In this document: in pieces, positions 34,802-40,978 of the stretch
Layout of the letters: each line of letters begins with the position of its first letter
How positions within the stretch are numbered: the first letter of the stretch is position 1
From: Gammaproteobacteria bacterium
Lineage (GTDB): Bacteria > Pseudomonadota > Gammaproteobacteria > Pseudomonadales > Pseudohongiellaceae
Assembly: GCA_030828385.1 (NCBI GenBank)
Contig: JAURCS010000022.1
Location: forward strand, 1-40,978
DNA: 40,978 nucleotides
Reading direction: 5' to 3'
Notes under the pieces: model-generated
The model's database searches: none
Told to the model about the DNA's origin: nothing
What the model saw: the letters and a program-made list of their open reading frames with translations, nothing else
Translations under genes and position numbers: made by a program

Positions 34802-36598
34802 TTGAGAAAGCACTTGAGTAACGTAAGCGAACAAACATCACAACAAGCCCAAGCCCAGTTGCCGGCTGTTATTACTGCACTTTACCAGAAGTTTGGTGAG
34901 TCATCCTTTATCCGCCAGTACACGGCGGAAGGTATGCCTACACTCTGGCTAAGCCGGGATAAACTGCTGGAAGTCCTGCGCTACCTGAAGGATCAATACT
35001 CCCCTCGTTTTGAGATGCTGCTGGATGTAACGGCTATTGATGAGCGCGCACGTGTAAACCGCGAAGGGCAACCTGAAAGTGCATTTACGGTTGTTTATCA
35101 CCTGATTTCTTTTTCCGGTAATTGCGATATAAGACTTAAAGTCGCTCTTGCTGAAAACGATCAGAATATACCGACAATCATATCTCTGTGGCCGGCTGCT
35201 AACTGGCACGAACGCGAGATGTGGGACATGTTCGGCATCAATGTCACCGGACACCCCAATCTTTCCCGTATCTATTGTCCGCCAACCTGGGAAGGCCACC
35301 CGCTGCGCAAGGATCATCCCGCCAGAGCAACGGAAATGGATCCCTATACCATGAGCGACGTGATTCAGGACCGTGAGCAGGAAGCCTTGCGCTTCAAGCC
35401 CGAAGAATGGGGCATGGCAAGGGGAACAGATACGTCAGAATACATGTTCCTCAACTTTGGTCCGAATCATCCGGCAGCCCATGGTGTTATCCGCTTTGCC
35501 CTGCAGCTGGATGGTGAATACGTCATCGACTGCGTGCCTGATGTGGGTTATCACCATCGTGGCGCAGAGAAAATGGGTGAACGCCAAAGCTGGCATACCT
35601 ATATTCCCTACACTGACCGAATTGATTACCTGGGCGGTGTAATGAACAACCTGCCATATGTTATGGCTGTAGAAAAAATGGCTGGCATCCAGGTGCCTGA
35701 ACGGGTCAAGGTAATCAGGGTAATGCTGGCGGAATTCTTCCGTATCTGCAGCCATCTTCTGTTTTATGGCACATGGGCTGTTGACCTCGGACAGTTATCT
35801 CCGCTGTTTTACTGTTTCGTGGACCGGGAAAAGGCCTTCAATATTATTGAATCCATTACCGGCGGTCGTATGCATCCAAGCTGGTTCCGCATCGGTGGTG
35901 TGGCGCAGGATCTGCCCCACGGCTGGGACAAGCTGATCAAGGAATTTGTGGATTATTTCCCTGCCCGTTTGGCTGAATATGACAAGATGATCATGGCCAA
36001 TACAACTATTCGCCAGCGTACCCGTGGCGTAGGTGCCATGAATACCCAGGATGCTTTTGACTGGGGAATGACCGGGCCAGCACTGCGAGCTACGGGCCTG
36101 GAATGGGACTACCGTAAAGATCGCCCCTATAGTGGCTATGAAAACTTTGAGTTTGAAGTTCCTATTGCGGTCAATGGCGATTGTTATGACCGTGCATCAG
36201 TACGTGTTGAGGAAATGCGCCAGAGCTGTCGCATCATCAAGCAATGCCTGGAGAATATGCCGGAAGGGCCCTATAAATCCGATCATCCGCTGACCACTCC
36301 GCCGATCAAGGAAAAAAGCAAGCTGCATATTGAAACCCTGATTGACCATTTCCTGAGCGTCAGCTGGGGGCCAATTATGGATCCAACTGAAGTATCAATG
36401 ACCATTGAGGCAACGAAAGGCCTCAATATGTATTACCTGGTCAATGATGGCGGTAGTGGTTCCTATCGCACACGTATCCGAACACCGTCTTTCATCCATA
36501 TTCAGGCCATTCCTTTCCTGAGTCGCGGGCTGATGCTGGCAGACTTTACCGCAGTCGTTGCCACCACTGACTTTGTTATGGCCGACGTGGATAAATAG
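34802..36598 (+). CDS. nuoC: NADH-quinone oxidoreductase fused subunit C/D
   Basis: This is one protein combining the 30-kDa (NuoC) and 49-kDa (NuoD) subunits of the peripheral arm; NuoD lines the quinone pocket. NuoC occupies about residues 1-190, with [13 protein letters not shown] and [14 protein letters not shown]. NuoD starts near residue 210 with [13 protein letters not shown] and includes [18 protein letters not shown] (in part) and [11 protein letters not shown]. The length of 598 aa matches the E. coli fusion (600, nuoCD). The frame opens with TTG at 34802; a second TTG lies at 34814. No ATG occurs before the conserved part and the ribosome binding site is weak, so the start may shift by a few residues. 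Confidence 0.94.
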   Translation: MRKHLSNVSEQTSQQAQAQLPAVITALYQKFGESSFIRQYTAEGMPTLWLSRDKLLEVLRYLKDQYSPRFEMLLDVTAIDERARVNREGQPESAFTVVYHLISFSGNCDIRLKVALAENDQNIPTIISLWPAANWHEREMWDMFGINVTGHPNLSRIYCPPTWEGHPLRKDHPARATEMDPYTMSDVIQDREQEALRFKPEEWGMARGTDTSEYMFLNFGPNHPAAHGVIRFALQLDGEYVIDCVPDVGYHHRGAEKMGERQSWHTYIPYTDRIDYLGGVMNNLPYVMAVEKMAGIQVPERVKVIRVMLAEFFRICSHLLFYGTWAVDLGQLSPLFYCFVDREKAFNIIESITGGRMHPSWFRIGGVAQDLPHGWDKLIKEFVDYFPARLAEYDKMIMANTTIRQRTRGVGAMNTQDAFDWGMTGPALRATGLEWDYRKDRPYSGYENFEFEVPIAVNGDCYDRASVRVEEMRQSCRIIKQCLENMPEGPYKSDHPLTTPPIKEKSKLHIETLIDHFLSVSWGPIMDPTEVSMTIEATKGLNMYYLVNDGGSGSYRTRIRTPSFIHIQAIPFLSRGLMLADFTAVVATTDFVMADVDK

Positions 36599-36657
36599 AA
36601 CAGATAAGTAAAAACCAGAGCTAGCCAGAGATAGAAGCAAGAGAAACCAAAGAATCA

Positions 36658-37188
36658 ATGAATAATCTAATAGCCTCAACAGCGATCAAGGCACGACAGC
36701 TGACCGAAGAAGAGATACATGAGATCGAACATGAAAAGACTCATTATCCCTACACCCAGGCAGTTGGTCTCGAAGCCCTGAAGATCGTTCAGAAATATCA
36801 GGGCTGGGTATCCGACGAGAGCCTATTGGCGGTTTCGGAATATCTGGATATTGCACCGGATGAGCTGGAAGGTGTTGCGACGTTCTTCAATATGATTTTC
36901 AGACGGCCGGTTGGCAAAAATGTCATCTTGCTGTGTGACAGCGTCGCCTGTTGGATGCTTGGCTGCGATAACCTGAAGCAGCACATCAGTAATACCCTGG
37001 GCATCGACTACGGTGAAACGACCAAAGACGGCCTGTTTACCCTCATTCCGGTTCCCTGTCTGGGTGCATGTGATAAAGCACCTGTGATGATGGTAGGGCG
37101 GGAAACCTATACCAACCTGTCTACTAACAAGATTGACCAGATCATTGCTCACATTCGCGATGGATCACCGGTGGAGCTGGATAACTGA
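36658..37188 (+). CDS. nuoE: NADH-quinone oxidoreductase subunit E
   Basis: NuoE is the 24-kDa thioredoxin-like subunit with 2Fe-2S cluster N1a, in the NADH-oxidising module with NuoF and NuoG. The cluster ligands are Cys93 and Cys98 (CDSVAC) and Cys134 and Cys138 (CLGAC). The helical N-terminal half includes YPYTQAVGLEALKIVQ and GVATFFNMIF. The length is 176 aa, against 166 in E. coli. The ATG at 36658 lies 59 bp after nuoCD, and nuoF begins 8 bp after its stop. Confidence 0.96.
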   Translation: MNNLIASTAIKARQLTEEEIHEIEHEKTHYPYTQAVGLEALKIVQKYQGWVSDESLLAVSEYLDIAPDELEGVATFFNMIFRRPVGKNVILLCDSVACWMLGCDNLKQHISNTLGIDYGETTKDGLFTLIPVPCLGACDKAPVMMVGRETYTNLSTNKIDQIIAHIRDGSPVELDN

Positions 37189-37196
37189 GTAGCACT

Positions 37197-38471
37197 ATGG
37201 CAACGGATAAACCCTTAACAAAGAATATTGAAATAGGTCGCGCTCCTTTTAACTTCAAGCAGTATGAAGCTGCCGGTGGTTATGAAAGTGTACGCAAGGT
37301 TGTGACGATGGCGCCCGGGGATGTTGTAAACCTGGTGAAAGATGCCGGTCTTGGTGGTCGCGGCGGCGCCGGTTTTAATACTGGATTGAAGTGGAGCTTT
37401 GTACCGGCACCCGATGGCGGTCCTCGTTATCTGGTGATTAATGGTGATGAGATGGAGCCGGGCACCTTTAAGGATCGTCTGCTTATCGAACATGACCCTC
37501 ATTTGCTTATCGAAGGCATGATTACCACCTGTTTTGCCCTGCAGGCCCAGACTGGCTATATCTTCTTGCGCGGTGAATACACGGTTTGCGAAGAACGCTT
37601 ACTGACTGCCATCAAGGAAGCCTACGACAATGGCATGCTGGGTAAAAATATCCTTGGTTCAGGTTTTGATCTTGATATTTATCTGCACACCAGTGCCGGT
37701 CGTTATATCTGTGGTGAGGAAACTGCACTGATCAACGCCCTTGAAGGCAAGCGAGCGAATCCCCGAGCCAAACCCCCTTTTCCTCAGGTCAGTGGTTTAT
37801 GGGGAAGACCGACGGTTGTGAACAATGTTGAAACCATCTGCAATATCCCTGGCATCGTTAACAATGGTGTTAAATGGTACCAGGGCCTGGGGTTGGGAGA
37901 TTTTGTCGGTACCCGTATATCAGGGGTAAGTGGTCGGGTAAAAAATCCTGGCTGCTGGGAAGTTCCTGTTGGCATCACTTTCCGCCAGTTACTGGAGGAT
38001 TATGCCGGCGGTATGCAGGATGGTTACGAATTAAAGGCTTTTCTGCCCGGCGGAGGTTCCACTGACTTCCTGATGCCGGAACATCTTGATCTGCCAATGG
38101 ATCCCGGCGCTGTGCAAAAAGCTGGCAGTCGTCTGGGGACCTCGCTGATCATGGTGCTTGATGACAAGACCTGCCCGGTCGGCTGTATCCGCAATCTGAT
38201 CAAGTTTTTTGCTCATGAAAGTTGTGGCTGGTGTACGCCTTGCCGTGACGGATTACCCTGGACAGAGCAGATGCTGAACAAGCTTGAAGATGGCACCGGA
38301 AGCTTGAAAGATATCGAAATATTGAAAGAAATGACCGGCTATATGGGAATAGGCAATACCTTCTGTGCCCTGGCGCCGGGTGCCATGGAGCCTTTGCAGA
38401 GCGGGCTGAAATATTTTATTGATGAATTTGAAGCCCATGTTGAGTATGGGTGCAGTTATAGCAGGCAATAA
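37197..38471 (+). CDS. nuoF: NADH-quinone oxidoreductase subunit F, NADH- and FMN-binding
   Basis: NuoF binds NADH and FMN and passes electrons to 4Fe-4S cluster N3. The nucleotide motif GLGGRGGAGF is at residues 51-60. FMN and NADH contacts continue in VINGDEMEPGTFKDR and YICGEETALINALEG. The N3 ligands are Cys343, Cys346 and Cys349 (SCGWCTPCRDG) and Cys390 (NTFCALAPGA). The length of 424 aa is close to E. coli (445). It is followed by nuoG after 57 bp; a weak 9-bp hairpin with wobbles (38486-38507) lies in that gap. Confidence 0.97.
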   Translation: MATDKPLTKNIEIGRAPFNFKQYEAAGGYESVRKVVTMAPGDVVNLVKDAGLGGRGGAGFNTGLKWSFVPAPDGGPRYLVINGDEMEPGTFKDRLLIEHDPHLLIEGMITTCFALQAQTGYIFLRGEYTVCEERLLTAIKEAYDNGMLGKNILGSGFDLDIYLHTSAGRYICGEETALINALEGKRANPRAKPPFPQVSGLWGRPTVVNNVETICNIPGIVNNGVKWYQGLGLGDFVGTRISGVSGRVKNPGCWEVPVGITFRQLLEDYAGGMQDGYELKAFLPGGGSTDFLMPEHLDLPMDPGAVQKAGSRLGTSLIMVLDDKTCPVGCIRNLIKFFAHESCGWCTPCRDGLPWTEQMLNKLEDGTGSLKDIEILKEMTGYMGIGNTFCALAPGAMEPLQSGLKYFIDEFEAHVEYGCSYSRQ

Positions 38472-38528
38472 TATACATTAATATTTGCTTATAACTTATT
38501 GTAAGTATTGATTTTATTGGAGTGGTAA

Positions 38529-40978
38529 ATGGTAAAAATTACCGTTGATGGCAAAGTCCTTGAAGTGGACGAAAGCAAAAACCTGCTGGAAGAGGTGCTC
38601 TCCCAGGGGGAAGATTTGCCATATTTCTGCTGGCATCCCAGCATGGGCTCCGTCGGTTCTTGCCGGCAATGTGCTGTTATTGAATATGCCAATGATGAGG
38701 ATGAGCGTGGCCGTCTCAATATGGCCTGCATGACATCACCAAGGGAGGGCGCACGATACTCCATAGAGAAAGCATCCAAGTTCCGCGCCCAGGCCATCGA
38801 AAGCATTATGATCAATCATCCCCATGACTGTCCGGTCTGTGAGGAAGGTGGCGAGTGTCATCTGCAGGACATGACTGTTATGTCTGGTCATAACTACCGT
38901 CGTTATGATGGCAAGAAAAAGACCCACACCAACCAGTATCTTGGTCCGTTTATAGGCCATGAAATGAATCGCTGCATCACTTGCTATCGTTGTGTGCGTT
39001 TCTACAAGGATTATGCCGGAGGAACTGATTTTGGTCCCCAGGCATCCCACGACAACACTTATTTCGGGCGCTGGCAGGAAGGCCCGCTGGAAAGTGAATT
39101 CAGTGGCAACCTGGCTGAAGTCTGTCCAACCGGTGTTTTTACAGATAAACCTTTCAGTAAGCACTATGTACGCAAATGGGATCTGCAAACCGCGCCATCG
39201 GTGTGTGCCGGCTGCAGTGTCGGCTGTAATACCAATCCCGGTGAACGCTACGGCACCTTACGTCGTGTGGTAAATCGCTTCAATGATGAAGTGAATGGCT
39301 ATTTTCTTTGTGACCGAGGCCGTTTTGGTACCGGTTATGTCAACAGCAACGAACGCATTACGGTTAGCATGACCCGCAGCGCTCATGATGCTGCTCCGCA
39401 CCTTGCCAGTACTGATGAAGCACGAGCACAGTTACAGGCCATGGCCGCCAATGGTATCGGTATTGGTTCTCCGCGCGCCTCTCTGGAGGCCAATTTTGCC
39501 CTGAGAGACCTGGTCGGTGCGGAAAACTTTTATGCTGGCATCTCTGCCAATGAGCTGGCAATGTCGAAACAGATTCTCGATATCTATCGTAGCAGGCCGG
39601 TCAATATTGCCAACATCAAGGATATCGAAGCTTCCGATGCCGTGCTTATCCTGGGTGAAGACGTCACCAACACCGCAGCGCGTCTTGCACTGGCCCTGCG
39701 CCAGTCAGTCCGTAATCTCGGCAAGAAGATGGCCAGGGATATGAAGTTTCCGGAGTGGCAGGATGCAGCTATTCGCCAGCTCACCATGGATCGCAAAAGC
39801 CCCCTGTACATTCTGAGCGCACACGCTACGCGGCTTGACGATATCGCTGCCAGAGTCGAAATAGGCACTGCCGCGGATAGTGCTCGACTGGGTTTTGCTA
39901 TAGCCCATGAAATTGATTCCTCCGCACCCGCAGTAAATAACCTCAAAGCTGATGAAAAAGCACTGGTTACAACTATAGCCAGTGCGCTGAAAGAGGCCAG
40001 TCAGCCGTTAATCATCAGCGGTACCGGCGCCATGAGCCAGGCGCTGATTGCGGCAGCAGCAAATATTGCGACGGCATTGAATAATGGTGACAAAAAAGCA
40101 AACCTGGCACTTGTTTCTGCCGAAGCCAACAGCATGGGACTGGCCTTACTAATGGAGAACAGTTCCAACTCTCTGGATGATGCTATCGCAAGCAAGGCCA
40201 AGGCCGCCATCGTGCTGGAGAATGACCTTTATCGACGCGCTCCGGCCAATAGTGTTGACAGTTTTATCAGTAGTCTGGATCAGCTTGCTGTGCTGGACAG
40301 TCTGAAAACCCGAACAGGCGAACAGGCCAATCTGGTTCTTGCTGCGGGTACTTTTGCTGAAACCTCGGGCACTTTCGTAAATTACGAGGTGAGGGCGCAG
40401 CATTATTATTCCGTGTTCAAGCCAGTTGAAGCTATTCGCCCAAGTACCTTCTGGTTAAGTGACAAAAAACTTTCCGAATTAACCCAGGCCTGTGCAGACA
40501 GCATTTCCGGTGGCGAAGGTATCGCAAGCCTGACACCGGGCGAAGGCTTCAGTTTTTCAGGTATGAAAGTACCTCGGCAACAGCATCGTTACAGTGGCCG
40601 TACTGCGATGCGAGCCAATATCAATGTGCATGAACCCAAACAGGAACAGGATGAAGAAGGAATTCTTACCTATTCCATGGAAGGGGTTTCAGCGCTTAAA
40701 GATGCCACGGTATTTAATACCGCCTGGGCAGGGGGATGGAACTCCAACCAGAGTGTATTCAAATTCCAGACACACACCGGCGGCGCATTGAAGCAGGCAG
40801 GTCATGGCCATTGTCTGGTGCAAAGTACCGCCACAGAAAAATCCTGGTCTGATCTTGTCGAGACGGAAAAGCCAGACGGCGATTTCGAGGTCTTTCCGCT
40901 GTATCACCTGTTTGGCAGTGAAGAACTGACCGCCAAAACCGACGCAATCAAGGAAAAAGCAACTTCAGCCTACATTGC
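38529..40978 (+). CDS. nuoG: NADH-quinone oxidoreductase subunit G, 3' end outside the window
   Basis: NuoG is the large iron-sulfur subunit of the NADH module. The frame is open from the ATG at 38529 to the window end, 816 full codons, against about 908 in E. coli, so some 90 residues are missing. Ligands are Cys34, 45, 48 and 67 for the 2Fe-2S cluster, His97, Cys101, 104 and 110 for N5, Cys149, 152, 155 and 199 for N4, and Cys226, 229, 233 and 261 for the extra cluster N7. N7 occurs in only some bacteria, including E. coli. A molybdopterin-like, non-catalytic domain follows from about residue 270. A GGAGTGG ribosome binding site precedes the ATG. Confidence 0.95.
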   Translation, partial: MVKITVDGKVLEVDESKNLLEEVLSQGEDLPYFCWHPSMGSVGSCRQCAVIEYANDEDERGRLNMACMTSPREGARYSIEKASKFRAQAIESIMINHPHDCPVCEEGGECHLQDMTVMSGHNYRRYDGKKKTHTNQYLGPFIGHEMNRCITCYRCVRFYKDYAGGTDFGPQASHDNTYFGRWQEGPLESEFSGNLAEVCPTGVFTDKPFSKHYVRKWDLQTAPSVCAGCSVGCNTNPGERYGTLRRVVNRFNDEVNGYFLCDRGRFGTGYVNSNERITVSMTRSAHDAAPHLASTDEARAQLQAMAANGIGIGSPRASLEANFALRDLVGAENFYAGISANELAMSKQILDIYRSRPVNIANIKDIEASDAVLILGEDVTNTAARLALALRQSVRNLGKKMARDMKFPEWQDAAIRQLTMDRKSPLYILSAHATRLDDIAARVEIGTAADSARLGFAIAHEIDSSAPAVNNLKADEKALVTTIASALKEASQPLIISGTGAMSQALIAAAANIATALNNGDKKANLALVSAEANSMGLALLMENSSNSLDDAIASKAKAAIVLENDLYRRAPANSVDSFISSLDQLAVLDSLKTRTGEQANLVLAAGTFAETSGTFVNYEVRAQHYYSVFKPVEAIRPSTFWLSDKKLSELTQACADSISGGEGIASLTPGEGFSFSGMKVPRQQHRYSGRTAMRANINVHEPKQEQDEEGILTYSMEGVSALKDATVFNTAWAGGWNSNQSVFKFQTHTGGALKQAGHGHCLVQSTATEKSWSDLVETEKPDGDFEVFPLYHLFGSEELTAKTDAIKEKATSAYI

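Overview
The window is core chromosome of a gammaproteobacterium. Protein families, domain lengths and gene order all fit the Pseudomonadales/Cellvibrionales side of the class, and a marine or aquatic relative is plausible. Evidence for this includes the order tig-clpP-clpX-lon-hup-ppiD, the divergent gloB and yafS-rnhA-dnaQ block, the cysI-DUF934 pair, mfd next to a long N-terminally extended gap, and apbE-sthA. From memory, these blocks also lie near each other in Pseudomonas aeruginosa. No tRNA, rRNA, CRISPR array, insertion sequence or prophage gene was recognised.

Layout. 1-723: AT-rich non-coding leader. 724-9550: protein folding and quality control, comprising trigger factor, ClpP, ClpX, Lon, HU and the periplasmic chaperone PpiD. 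9747-14874: an oligopeptide ABC importer with a lipoprotein receptor, two permeases and one fused double ATPase. 14871-17783: glyoxalase II on the minus strand, divergent from a YafS-like methyltransferase, RNase HI and the DnaQ proofreading exonuclease. 17918-20526: an ion-transporter-superfamily permease and the SohB membrane protease. 20549-22691 (minus): sulfite reductase hemoprotein CysI and its DUF934 partner. 23027-24422: NfuA and a thionucleoside phosphorylase. 24430-28822 (minus): Mfd and CsiV. 28999-33018: long GAPDH, ApbE and soluble transhydrogenase SthA. 33558-40978: the start of a complex I operon, nuoA-B-CD-E-F-G, with nuoG cut by the window edge.

How the genes work together. 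The first block is a proteostasis unit: nascent-chain folding, two ATP-dependent proteases and envelope folding. The last block is NAD(P)H economy: a dehydrogenase of the GapB-like length class, transhydrogenase SthA, and NADH oxidation by complex I. CysI and NfuA are both concerned with iron-sulfur proteins and lie divergently around a shared 335-bp control region.

Hunt result. I found no convincing undescribed multi-gene system. The observations most worth a second look are: (i) apbE sits between gap and sthA without the nqrABCDEF operon that usually occupies this locus, and a nuo operon follows directly; (ii) five 14-bp tandem units lie in the long nuo leader, and a second 14-bp array lies between hup and ppiD; (iii) SthA has a histone-like basic N-terminal tail; (iv) two identical dyads and a perfect hairpin lie upstream of tig. 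Several gene starts were moved from the longest reading frame where a ribosome binding site, promoter or family length argued for it (gap, mfd, sthA, rnhA, nuoA, DUF934, apbE).
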